Under the pieces are notes generated by a model. That model was not told the DNA's origin, did not search any database, and saw only the letters and a program-made list of their open reading frames with translations. A program made the translations under genes and the position numbers. Shown one piece after another: positions 8,086 to 17,734 of a DNA stretch of 64,000 nucleotides. The stretch comes from Marinomonas pollencensis (GTDB lineage Bacteria > Pseudomonadota > Gammaproteobacteria > Pseudomonadales > Marinomonadaceae), in contig NZ_QUNG01000006.1 of NCBI RefSeq assembly GCF_003387375.1, positions 85,345-149,344 on the forward strand, written 5' to 3'. Every line of letters begins with the position of its first letter. Position 1 is the stretch's first letter.

Positions 8086-8988
8086 ATGAATGTAATGATG
8101 AATTGGAATATTGATGATATTCCCGTGTTTGTTGCTATTGTAGACACAATGGGAATTTCAGCCGCCGCAGAGTACTTACAGCTGCCTAAGTCGACCGTAA
8201 GTCGAGCGTTAAGCCGCTTAGAAGATGCCCTTGCTGTGCGCCTCATAGAACGAAACTCAAGGCGCCTACGAATTACCAGTGAAGGCGCGGCGTTTTACCG
8301 CCAATGTCTATTGATCATGGAGCAAGTCAACGAAGCCAGTGCGCTCATGGCTGGCCTAACGTCGGTACCCAGCGGTAAGTTGGTGGTGACATTGCCAATG
8401 GCATTTAGCCGCGAAATTGTGGTTCAGCATCTGAATAAATTTATTCAGCGTTACCCTAAAGTCACGTTAGACATCGTTATCACCAGTCATCCGGTGGACA
8501 TTATTCGAGATCAGATCGACGTTGCAGTGATGATAGGGCCGCTAGATGATTCAGAGCTAAGGGCTAAGCAGTTATTAAGTAGCCCGTTGATCTGGGTGAC
8601 CAGCCCAGAGTATCGAGACCAGCATGAGCTAGGTGAGGGGTCTGAAGCGCTTTGTGAGCACGTTAAAATCTGTGAGAAGCGTTATGGGAAAAACAAACTG
8701 GCAGTGAAATACCAAGAAAAGCGAGAGTATATTAACTTAAGTGGCGTGATCCATATTAATGATCCCATCGCAGTACGTGAGGCGGTCGAGCATGGTTCAG
8801 GCATTTCGTTAATACCCTTAATATATTGTAAGAAACAGTTAAAAAGTGGTGCTCTGGTGCAAGTCTATCAAGATGTTGAGCTGGAAGCCTCTTCTCCCAT
8901 TTTGGCGGTGTTTCCAAGTCGTCGTCTAATATCGAATAAGGTAAGAGCATTTATTGATTTCTTAGAGCAAGTGGTCGAGCTCGCCTAA
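8086..8988 (+). CDS. LysR-family regulator of the lig operon
   Basis: A 300-residue LysR protein with an N-terminal helix-turn-helix (GISAAAEYLQLPKSTVSRAL) and a long effector-binding domain. AAGGAGGG lies before the ATG at 8086. It is divergent from ligA and is followed after about 160 bp by pobA on the same strand, so it probably controls ring cleavage and perhaps 4-hydroxybenzoate hydroxylation. The domain order and the RLIERNSRRLRIT segment put it with the CrgA/AaeR-like branch, by eye only. The likely inducer is protocatechuate or a downstream product (inference). Confidence 0.88.
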   Translation: MNVMMNWNIDDIPVFVAIVDTMGISAAAEYLQLPKSTVSRALSRLEDALAVRLIERNSRRLRITSEGAAFYRQCLLIMEQVNEASALMAGLTSVPSGKLVVTLPMAFSREIVVQHLNKFIQRYPKVTLDIVITSHPVDIIRDQIDVAVMIGPLDDSELRAKQLLSSPLIWVTSPEYRDQHELGEGSEALCEHVKICEKRYGKNKLAVKYQEKREYINLSGVIHINDPIAVREAVEHGSGISLIPLIYCKKQLKSGALVQVYQDVELEASSPILAVFPSRRLISNKVRAFIDFLEQVVELA

Positions 8989-9032
8989 ATAAAAGGGTGT
9001 TTTACCTAGTTTTTATCAGGACAAAGACATGA

Positions 9033-10328
<1,296 letters not shown>

Positions 10329-10337
10329 CGCGTAACG

Positions 10338-11249
10338 TTATTCGCTAGTATCCATAAGTATGGGTTGCTGGCGAATAACCCTGTCTTTGAAGGCTTTTGG
10401 CGACAGGCCTGTGTGTTTTTTAAAGAAACGTGAAAAATAACTAATGTCATCAAAACCAAGTTGATAAGCCACTTCTGATACCGATTGAAAAGAATACGCC
10501 AAGTTAACCTTTGCTTCACTGATAATCCTGTCATGAATGATGTTCAGCGCGGATTTTCCGGTCACAGCTTGACTGATACGATTCAGATGCGTGACGGATA
10601 TACGCAGTTGCATGGCGTACTCAGAGATGGGCTTCTTGTCGGCGAAAGAGTGACTAACCAGTCGTTGAAATTGTCGGTAATACCACAGGTTACGGTCTTT
10701 ATCTGAACCTGTGTGGTGTGTTGGAAGAGCATTGTTTGCACGCATCATCTGGCTAAAAATCAAACCCAACAAGCTGCGCATTGCCAAGCCGCGAGCAGGG
10801 TGGCGATTTTTGTATTCTGAAGCAAGAAGCCGAAACAAAGCAAGAATGTCTGACCTTGAGCTGTCTTGCTCATCACGCTCAATCACTATCGCCTCATCTA
10901 AAGAAGGTAAGCCACTTTCAGCACTTGCCAGTAAGTCGTTGAGATACTCCTGTGACACTGTCACTATGGTGCCTTCAATGTTCTCTTGTACTTCAAAACT
11001 GTGTACATCCCCAGCGGGGACAAAACAGCAGCAAGGTGTGTTGAGAGGAATGAAAGTGTGGTTTAAATGCATCCTGCCCGTGCCCGAGAAGAAACACACC
11101 AGGTGGCACAGATCATCATGACGATGGGGCTCGATTACCCAGTCGTTCACTTCAGTGGAGCGTCTAACACTGTCAATATGAACGGGATTCAGTGAAAAAT
11201 CGACATCAAATTGTCCGTAGACTCGGTAATTTGGAATGATTTTTTGCAT
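10338..11249 (-). CDS. AraC-family regulator, probable pobA activator
   Basis: The protein has an N-terminal cupin-like sensing domain (EPHRHDDLCHLVCFFSG) and a C-terminal double helix-turn-helix of the AraC/XylS type (ISVTHLNRISQAVTGKSA, then FDDISYFSRFFKKHTGLSPK). The frame runs to 11303, but GAGG six bases before the ATG at 11249 favours a 303-residue product, matching PobR-type lengths. It faces pobA tail to tail. The neighbour and domain type suggest that it senses 4-hydroxybenzoate; this is inference, since similar proteins also sense 4-hydroxyphenylacetate. Confidence 0.85.
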   Translation of the reverse strand: MQKIIPNYRVYGQFDVDFSLNPVHIDSVRRSTEVNDWVIEPHRHDDLCHLVCFFSGTGRMHLNHTFIPLNTPCCCFVPAGDVHSFEVQENIEGTIVTVSQEYLNDLLASAESGLPSLDEAIVIERDEQDSSRSDILALFRLLASEYKNRHPARGLAMRSLLGLIFSQMMRANNALPTHHTGSDKDRNLWYYRQFQRLVSHSFADKKPISEYAMQLRISVTHLNRISQAVTGKSALNIIHDRIISEAKVNLAYSFQSVSEVAYQLGFDDISYFSRFFKKHTGLSPKAFKDRVIRQQPILMDTSE

Positions 11250-11343
11250 TGTACGCCTCACCCCATGTGTGGAAATGAACGGTGAATATACCTGACTCAC
11301 CATGATAAGTGACTAATGAAAGTCTAGCTGAACGAGACTAGCA

Positions 11344-11529
11344 TCAGGCAGATGACAATAACCAGCTTTCAGCTGCTGAAATCGCATGCATTGCCTGAAA
11401 CGCGATAATACCTTCATAACTTAAATTACGGCCCAAAGCACTGTATTTCTATCCGCCGAATGGGGCGCGACTGAAGGCACCAGAGCGGTTGCGATCTTGC
11501 TTAGACAAGACGCGGTCAGTGTTGAGCAA
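11344..11529 (-). pseudogene. Decayed C-terminal end of an aldehyde dehydrogenase
   Basis: In one minus-strand frame, 61 codons read like the end of an ALDH: NTDRVL, then SRAPFGG, an in-frame TAG (11449-11451), then KYSALGRNLSYEGI and an amphipathic tail ending at TGA. The order PFGG-x-K-x-S-xx-GR-x-LS-xx-GI is the standard ALDH C-terminal signature. A TAA lies just upstream and no larger open frame precedes it. The rest of the gene is gone, leaving a relic between two regulators of the aromatic island. Confidence 0.7.
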
Positions 11530-11627
11530 TTACAGGCCTTCTTATTATCCCAATTGCGAGACGCAGCCCGTGCTTCGTCTCGTTTATACTCGCAACATAG
11601 TAGCAGTAAGAATTAGACGCTGTTGCT

Positions 11628-12551
11628 TCATTCTGATGTTTGAGCCGTTTGTTGAATGGTGGCAGGCCAGCGTTCTAATAAAATATTAATAAATAAGTCG
11701 GCCGCAGGTGACAGGGAAGTAGAGCTGCGTTTCACTAGGCCGATAGAACGGTCTACTTTTTGGTCTTTTAATGGTCGATAGGTGAGTGCAGAAGTGCTGC
11801 TCAGTGGCATCGCCAGTCTGGGGACAATTGAGATCCCCAAGCCCATTTCAACTAAGCCTAAAGAGGTAGACAGATGTTGTACTTCATAAAAACTATTTAG
11901 TTGCACTTGATCTTTTGCTAGCGATTTATCGAGCAAAATTCGGTTGCCACTGGCTCGCCCCACGCTAATCAGTTTATACGGCTCCATGTCTGTCCATGAG
12001 ACTTCATCTAAGGCACAAAGCGGGTGGTCTTTTCTTAAGCAAACCACAAAAGGGTCATCCAGTAATTGAGTAAACGTCACTTCAGGGTGTTGGGCGATGG
12101 CCATATTAATACCGAAGTCGGCGTCTCCTCGAATGACGGACTCCAAACCATGGTTGGCACTTTCGTCAAGAATCTGGATGCGAATGCCGGGGTATCTTTG
12201 GTTAAACACCGTAATGACGCTTGGTAAGAAGTAAAATGCCGCAGTTGGAATGCAGGCGATCGTTACTTTGCCTTTTTGCTGTGAAGCCATGTCTTTAATG
12301 CCTAAAACCGACAGCTCAAATTCTTCTACCATGCGCCTTGCTTTTGGTAAGAACTCACGACCGACGGAGGTTAGCCAGGTTTTTCTGGTGGTTCTTTCGA
12401 ACAACTGAGCGCCTAATATAGCTTCCAGTTTTTGCATTCTACGGCTAAGAGCTGGCTGAGATAAAAAGGTCAACTCGGCAGCATCGTGAAAGTTCCCTGT
12501 TTCAGCGATACGGATAAAAATAACCAAGTCTTTAAATTCTATTTGATGCAT
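11628..12551 (-). CDS. LysR-family regulator divergent from galD
   Basis: A 307-residue LysR protein with a clean N-terminal helix-turn-helix (NFHDAAELTFLSQPALSRRMQ) and a full effector domain. It diverges from galD-tctC-tctAB with 117 bp between starts. Its own first codons overlap one of three TTGATGCA-type repeats, suggesting autoregulation. By position it should control tautomerase and transporter synthesis in response to an aromatic-derived acid such as 4-oxalomesaconate or protocatechuate; the ligand is inference. Confidence 0.88.
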   Translation of the reverse strand: MHQIEFKDLVIFIRIAETGNFHDAAELTFLSQPALSRRMQKLEAILGAQLFERTTRKTWLTSVGREFLPKARRMVEEFELSVLGIKDMASQQKGKVTIACIPTAAFYFLPSVITVFNQRYPGIRIQILDESANHGLESVIRGDADFGINMAIAQHPEVTFTQLLDDPFVVCLRKDHPLCALDEVSWTDMEPYKLISVGRASGNRILLDKSLAKDQVQLNSFYEVQHLSTSLGLVEMGLGISIVPRLAMPLSSTSALTYRPLKDQKVDRSIGLVKRSSTSLSPAADLFINILLERWPATIQQTAQTSE

Positions 12552-12610
12552 GAGTGTCTCTATTGATTTGTTCTATGCATCAACTATGCATTATTTTTGC
12601 ATTTGATGCA
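12543..12610. promoter_or_regulatory. Three TTGATGCA-type repeats between lysR and galD
   Basis: TTGATGCA occurs at 12543-12550, inverted (TGCATCAA) at 12576-12583, and direct again at 12603-12610. The second and third form an inverted pair around an A+T-rich centre. The first covers the LysR start codon. The layout suits a LysR protein binding two or three sites in a divergent control region. Confidence 0.5.
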
Positions 12611-12668
12611 CTAATCTAACTTGTGACATTGTAGCGCGAGTACCTCAATAACAATAAGGTTTATTCAC

Positions 12669-13730
12669 ATGTCACAAACCATACCCTGCATGATTATGCG
12701 TGGTGGCACCTCTCGAGGGCCCTATTTGCAAATCTCAGACTTGCCTCAAGACAGAGAGGCTTGCGCAGAAATTTTATTAAAAGTGATGGGTTCTGGACAT
12801 GAGCTACAATTGGATGGCATTGGTGGCGGCAATAGCCTAACCAGTAAGGTTGCTATGGTTGGCCCTGCAACGCATCCAGAGGCTGATGTTGATTATTTGT
12901 TTGCCCAAGTGGGCATTGTAGAACAGAAGGTTGATTTCTCGCCAAACTGCGGCAATATGTTATCTGGCGTAGCGCCATTTGCAATTGAAACTGGCTTATT
13001 CCCAGCAAGCCAAGATAAAACCACGGTACGAATCCATAATTTAAATACCGGAAAAATCATTCATGCTACCGTATTGACCCCAAACGGCCGCGTTCAATAC
13101 GATGGTGATACCATTATCAGTGGTACTAATTCTCCTGCAGCACCAATCGAAGTCACTTTTCTTGATGTGGAAGGGGCAAAAACAGGTAAACTGTTACCTA
13201 CGGGTCAAGTTACCAATGTTATCGACTCTGTTGAAGTAACTTGCCTTGATGCAGCCACACCTGTGGTGTTAATTAATGCAAAAGATCTTAATAAAGCTGG
13301 CAGTGAGTCACCATCTGAGCTAGACAGTGATATTGAGTTCATGACGCGTTTGGAAAAAATTCGTTTACAAGCAGGCCAGCTAATGGGCATGGGAGATGTA
13401 TCGAATTCAGTGATTCCAAAGCCCATTTTGCTCTCTCCTGCGTTGCATGGTGGAACCATTACAGCGCGTTACTTTGTGCCACATAAGTGCCATAAAGCAT
13501 TGGCTGTGACGGGCAGTATTGCCATTGTTACCGCATGTTGTACGCCGGGAACAGTTGCAACAAAAATGCTGGAAAGTCAGGATGCTGAGTCTTATTTTGT
13601 GCTGGAGCACCCCTCTGGAACGATTGAACTGAGTGTCAAGCGTAAACAAGGTGATCACTCTGCCTTGGAAAGTGTGTCGTTAATTCGAACCGCGAAAAAA
13701 ATAATGTCAGGTAATATCTATCTTAGTTAA
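12669..13730 (+). CDS. galD: 4-oxalomesaconate tautomerase (PrpF family)
   Basis: A 353-residue PrpF-fold protein that follows Pseudomonas putida GalD closely by eye. The segments MRGGTSRGPY (start), GIGGGNSLTSKVA, DYLFAQVG, SPNCGNMLSG, GDVSNSVIPK and the EHPSG tail all match. GalD interconverts the keto and enol forms of 4-oxalomesaconate in the 4,5-cleavage pathways of gallate and protocatechuate. The other PrpF enzymes, methylaconitate isomerases, are less likely because ligAB is nearby and no methylcitrate genes are. It is the first gene of an apparent operon with tctC and tctAB, with gaps of 62 and 32 bp. Confidence 0.85.
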   Translation: MSQTIPCMIMRGGTSRGPYLQISDLPQDREACAEILLKVMGSGHELQLDGIGGGNSLTSKVAMVGPATHPEADVDYLFAQVGIVEQKVDFSPNCGNMLSGVAPFAIETGLFPASQDKTTVRIHNLNTGKIIHATVLTPNGRVQYDGDTIISGTNSPAAPIEVTFLDVEGAKTGKLLPTGQVTNVIDSVEVTCLDAATPVVLINAKDLNKAGSESPSELDSDIEFMTRLEKIRLQAGQLMGMGDVSNSVIPKPILLSPALHGGTITARYFVPHKCHKALAVTGSIAIVTACCTPGTVATKMLESQDAESYFVLEHPSGTIELSVKRKQGDHSALESVSLIRTAKKIMSGNIYLS

Positions 13731-13792
13731 TTCTTTTTAATTCGTGTTTAGGCGCGAATTAAAAAATTATAAAAACAAGAAAGGAAAATCAC

Positions 13793-14875
13793 ATGAAAAA
13801 AATACTCAACTTAGTGTGCGCGTCTGCTTTGTCTATCAGCTGTGTACTTGCGTTGCCAGCTCAAGCAAAAGAAGCGGATGTACCGTCAACTATTAACTGG
13901 ACAGTCCCTTTTGGTGTCGGTGGTGGTACTGATGTGTGGGCACGCTTTATCGCACCTTATCTAACAAAATACATTCCTACTAACCCAACGGTTGTGATTC
14001 GTAATCAGCCAGGTGGTGGTTCGATCACAGGTGCGAACTTGTTCTACAAACGCGCGAAAGATGATGGCAGCACTATGCTAGCGACGTCTGCATCGACTTT
14101 GTTCCCATATATGTTGGGCGACAAACGAGTGCGTTATAACTTCGACAAGTGGGTGCCACTAATGGCAAGCCCAACCGGTGGTGTGGTTTACGTACAGCCA
14201 GGTTTGGGTGTGAAGTCTGCCGCGGATATCGATAAATTAGATGGCATGACGCTACCGTTTGGTTCACAAGGACCTACTCGTCTTGAATTGCCTGTGTTGA
14301 TCGCTTTTGAAATGCTTGGTTTGGACGTTAAACCAGTATTCGGTATGAAAAGTCGTGGTGCGGGTCGTTTGGCATTCGAACGTGGTGAAGCGAAAATCGA
14401 CTTCCAAACAACGTCTGCTTACTTAAACTCTGTGGTTGACTTAGTAAACAATGACAAAGCGATTCCATTGTTTTCTCTAGGTGTGCTGAATAAAGAAGGT
14501 AAGATTGTACGTGATCCTGCGTTCCCAGATCTACCTACATTCCAAGAAGTGTACGCTCAGAAATTTGGCAAACAGCCTTCTGGTATGGAATACACGGCTT
14601 ACTCTAAATTCTTCGCCGCAGGTTTTGCTTTCCAAAAAATGATATTTATTCCATCTGATACACCAACAGATGTAGTAAGTGCATACCGATCTTCCGTTGA
14701 AAACATGTTAAAAGATCCTAAATTCATTGAAGATTCCGCTGTTCAAGTGGGACCATATCAAAGCATTGTAGGGATTGATGCAGCACAGCACATTCAAGAG
14801 GCTCTTACAGTTTCTCCTGAACTTTATACTTGGATTTCAGGCTGGTTAAAGAAGAAATTTGATTACACCCTGTAA
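13793..14875 (+). CDS. tctC: TctC-type periplasmic solute-binding protein
   Basis: A 360-residue Bug/TctC receptor of the tripartite tricarboxylate transporter (TTT) family. It has a Sec signal peptide (about residues 1-25, ending LPAQA), then the ligand-pocket motif WTVPFGVGGGTDVWAR and the NQPGGGSITGAN loop. A strong AAGG site precedes the ATG. It delivers a carboxylate to the membrane permease encoded next. Linkage to galD suggests an aromatic acid or an intermediate such as a pyrone dicarboxylate or oxalomesaconate; the ligand is not shown by the sequence. Confidence 0.88.
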   Translation: MKKILNLVCASALSISCVLALPAQAKEADVPSTINWTVPFGVGGGTDVWARFIAPYLTKYIPTNPTVVIRNQPGGGSITGANLFYKRAKDDGSTMLATSASTLFPYMLGDKRVRYNFDKWVPLMASPTGGVVYVQPGLGVKSAADIDKLDGMTLPFGSQGPTRLELPVLIAFEMLGLDVKPVFGMKSRGAGRLAFERGEAKIDFQTTSAYLNSVVDLVNNDKAIPLFSLGVLNKEGKIVRDPAFPDLPTFQEVYAQKFGKQPSGMEYTAYSKFFAAGFAFQKMIFIPSDTPTDVVSAYRSSVENMLKDPKFIEDSAVQVGPYQSIVGIDAAQHIQEALTVSPELYTWISGWLKKKFDYTL

Positions 14876-14907
14876 GTAGTTTGTTGTTTTATATTTAGGA
14901 GTTATTC

Positions 14908-16875
14908 ATGGCTGTGCTTCTTAGCGCTCTAGACCAAATACTATCTTTGACACACCTTATCTATTTAGTTGGTGGTGTATTGGTCGGTCTTGTTGTTGGT
15001 ATTATTCCTGGACTTGGCGGTATTGCCGGCATGTCCTTGCTATTACCTTTTTTGTATGGAATGGAGCCTTCAGTTGGCCTTGGCATGCTGATGGGATTGG
15101 TTGCTGTTATTCCCACAGGTGACACTTTCACATCCGTGTTGATGGGGATTCCAGGGTCGAGTTCTTCGCAAGCCACAGTTATGGATGGTTTCCCATTGGC
15201 GAAAAAAGGCCAGGCAGCACGTGCGCTGTCTGCGGCTTTTTTGTGCTCTATGGTTGGCGGTGTAGTAGGTGCGATTGTACTAAGTGTGTTCATCTTGGTG
15301 GCACGACCTGTAGTGCTCGCATTCTCATCTGCTGAATTGTTTATGCTGACTTTATTGGGCTTGAGTGTGGTTGCGGCCCTATCAGGCGGAAATTTATTTA
15401 AAGGCTTAGCAGCTTGTGGTTTCGGTCTATTAATTGGTTCGGTTGGATCCGCGCCTGCTACTGGTGAGTTCCGTTTTACCCTAGGTATTGATTACCTGTA
15501 TGACGGCATTCCATTGGTCGTCGTAGGTTTGGGTATCTTTGCGTTACCTGAAATCATCAGCTTGTTGGTGCAAAACAAAGCCATTGCTTCTACGCCAAAT
15601 AAATTAGGTCATGGTTTAATGCAGGGCTTTAAAGACGTATTTGCTAACCTGCCTTTGGTTGGTAAGTCTTCTGTGTTTGGTAGCTTGATCGGTGCGATTC
15701 CTGGTTTAGGTGGTTCGGTTGTAGACTGGATGACATACAGCTTCGCGATGAATGGCAGCAAGGACACATCTCAGTTTGGTAAAGGGGACATTCGTGGTGT
15801 TATTGCGCCTGAGTCAGCGAATAATGCTTGTGCCTCAGGCAGTATGATCCCAACCTTGTTGTTTGGTATTCCAGGTTCTGGGTCTGCCGCGGTCTTTTTG
15901 GGTGGTATGTTGTTGTTGGGTCTTCAGCCTGGTGTTTCCATGATCACCACGAATTTAGACCTGACTTACACTATTATTTGGTCTTTGGCCTTGGCGAATA
16001 TTTTAGGGGCGATCTTTTGTATCTCCTTTACTCGACCAATTTCATTATTAACTTACGTTAAGTTTTCGATTCTTGCTCCTATTATCCTGACCTTGATTCT
16101 ATTTGCTGCGTACCAAGCGACACGCAGTTTAGGGGATTTCATGGTGTTAGGTGCGATCGCAACAGTTGGCGTAATGATGAAAGGGGCTAACTGGCCGCGT
16201 CCTGCTTTCTTGATCGGTTTTGTACTTTCTTCTGGTGCTGAAAACTACTTTTTCCAAAGCATTCAGTTTTACGGTAGCTCTTGGTTTCTGCGTCCTGGTG
16301 TTATTGCACTGGCTGCGTTGATTGTATTGGGTTTTGTATTACCTCCAATGTTGAAGAAAAGAAGACTTGCCAAAGCCAGTACCCAACCTAAAACTGGTTT
16401 AGAGCCAGAAGAGCCAAGTGTAAAAACAGTGTCGGCGACAGATTGGGTATTGTTAGCGGTATTGGGCGGTGCAGGTTTATACGCTTTGGTTGATGTGTGG
16501 AATATGTCGACTCTTACGAAAGCTTTCCCAATTATTTCTATTGCCATTGTTTTGTTCTCTGTGGCAATGCTGATTGTGAAATATATCCGCGAGCAACATC
16601 AGCGTGTGGCGTCTAATCTAACGACAGATCTAGTGTACATTGTTGGCTTCTTTATGATTGCCTATGGTTACTACACACTGGGATTTGTTACCACGACCTT
16701 TGTGTTTTCGTTCTTGTTCTTGCGTTACTTGGCAAAAGCAACCTATTTGAAATCGTCTACGATCGCGATTTGTTTGGTGATTTTCCTTGTGGTGCTTGGA
16801 CGAATCATGAACATAGAATACCCAGAAGGCTACTTTGACCCTTACTTCTTTGATGTGGTTAATAGACTCTTCTAA
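14908..16875 (+). CDS. Fused TctA-TctB membrane permease of a TTT transporter
   Basis: A 655-residue protein. Residues 1 to about 500 form TctA, with both family loops (GIIPGLGGIAG and GAIPGLGGSVVDW) and about 12 helices. After a hydrophilic linker, the last 150 residues contain four more helices and resemble TctB, which is normally a separate small protein. No separate tctB is nearby, so the fusion probably completes the transporter with TctC. Energy should come from the proton or sodium gradient. The start at 14908 has AGGAG upstream. A hairpin terminator follows. Confidence 0.88.
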   Translation: MAVLLSALDQILSLTHLIYLVGGVLVGLVVGIIPGLGGIAGMSLLLPFLYGMEPSVGLGMLMGLVAVIPTGDTFTSVLMGIPGSSSSQATVMDGFPLAKKGQAARALSAAFLCSMVGGVVGAIVLSVFILVARPVVLAFSSAELFMLTLLGLSVVAALSGGNLFKGLAACGFGLLIGSVGSAPATGEFRFTLGIDYLYDGIPLVVVGLGIFALPEIISLLVQNKAIASTPNKLGHGLMQGFKDVFANLPLVGKSSVFGSLIGAIPGLGGSVVDWMTYSFAMNGSKDTSQFGKGDIRGVIAPESANNACASGSMIPTLLFGIPGSGSAAVFLGGMLLLGLQPGVSMITTNLDLTYTIIWSLALANILGAIFCISFTRPISLLTYVKFSILAPIILTLILFAAYQATRSLGDFMVLGAIATVGVMMKGANWPRPAFLIGFVLSSGAENYFFQSIQFYGSSWFLRPGVIALAALIVLGFVLPPMLKKRRLAKASTQPKTGLEPEEPSVKTVSATDWVLLAVLGGAGLYALVDVWNMSTLTKAFPIISIAIVLFSVAMLIVKYIREQHQRVASNLTTDLVYIVGFFMIAYGYYTLGFVTTTFVFSFLFLRYLAKATYLKSSTIAICLVIFLVVLGRIMNIEYPEGYFDPYFFDVVNRLF

Positions 16876-16902
16876 GCAATAAAATATTCGATTAGCGATA
16901 TG

Positions 16903-16932
16903 AAAAAGGGTAAACTCAGTTTGCCCTTTTTT
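16903..16932 (+). terminator. Rho-independent terminator after tctAB
   Basis: AAAAAGGG and CCCTTTTTT close a stem whose inner part AAACT/AGTTT also pairs; a run of six T residues ends it. It lies 27 bp after the tctAB stop codon. Confidence 0.85.
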
Positions 16933-16981
16933 GTGTTTTTCTTTTAATGTAAAAAAGCGTCTAGCTTAAGCCATGACTGGG

Positions 16982-17608
16982 TTATGCAATTTGACTGACA
17001 AAGTTCATGTATTGTTCCATGTCCCCAATTACGCCTTCTTCCATTAATGCGCCTGTCACCTTGGCATAAGGTTGTTGGAAGTGGATGTCCCAAACATCGG
17101 ACTCTTTACGCCAGTGCTCATACACCACCAAAGTTTGGTCGTCATTATCCACTGTGTAAAGGTCAAATAACATACAGCCTTCCTCTTGGCGAGTATGCTT
17201 GATGTGCTCTTCAAATTGCGCCACAAAGCGCGCTTGCATACCGGCTTTGATTTTAAAGATAAAGATGATGTTAAAAAGAGGATCTTCTTTATCCGCCGTT
17301 TTGAGGGCAATGGGTGCAGGTTGTGTGTCGTTTAAGTCAATGCTGTCTATTGGGGCTGCAAGGGCATCATCGAACAAGGCGAGCATACGCTGAGTATGAG
17401 CTTGTGTGGTATGAAATATAAATGCGCTATCATCTAACCAACGTTCGTAAACGAAGAAGATATTTGGGTTTTGATTATCAGTATAAAGGCGCATTGCCAA
17501 GCATCCAGGCTCGCTAACAGCGCCGTTTCTGTTTTCTATCAGAGCCGTTTTAAAGGTTTCAGTGTAATCTGGTTTGATAGTGAATTTGATGATTTTGCTA
17601 ATCGCCAT
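16982..17608 (-). CDS. Tandem ABM-domain protein (quinol monooxygenase-like)
   Basis: A 208-residue protein made of two antibiotic-biosynthesis-monooxygenase (YgiN-like) domains, about residues 1-95 and 110-208. Each has the pattern F-x-IK...E-x-GC...LYT-x-D-N...V-YE-W. Single-domain relatives of about 100 residues work as dimers, so this looks like an internal duplication that makes the dimer in one chain. Family members oxidise quinols or related ring compounds without cofactors, or act as small stress proteins. Position next to the aromatic island makes a quinol-type substrate plausible. It converges on the tctAB terminator. Confidence 0.75.
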   Translation of the reverse strand: MAISKIIKFTIKPDYTETFKTALIENRNGAVSEPGCLAMRLYTDNQNPNIFFVYERWLDDSAFIFHTTQAHTQRMLALFDDALAAPIDSIDLNDTQPAPIALKTADKEDPLFNIIFIFKIKAGMQARFVAQFEEHIKHTRQEEGCMLFDLYTVDNDDQTLVVYEHWRKESDVWDIHFQQPYAKVTGALMEEGVIGDMEQYMNFVSQIA

Positions 17609-17734
17609 GATCTTTTCTCGCTATCATTGTTCAAAAATATATCTGTCTTGATAATGTGCTTTAAGTACCATAAGGGGGATAACAAGCGCTATGCTCCCTT
17701 GAGGCTTCATCAAGATTTCCTCAATATTAGTCGT

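Noticed and set aside
12669..13730. The PrpF-family protein as a 2-methylaconitate isomerase
   Set aside because: No methylcitrate cycle genes are near, and the motifs agree better with GalD.
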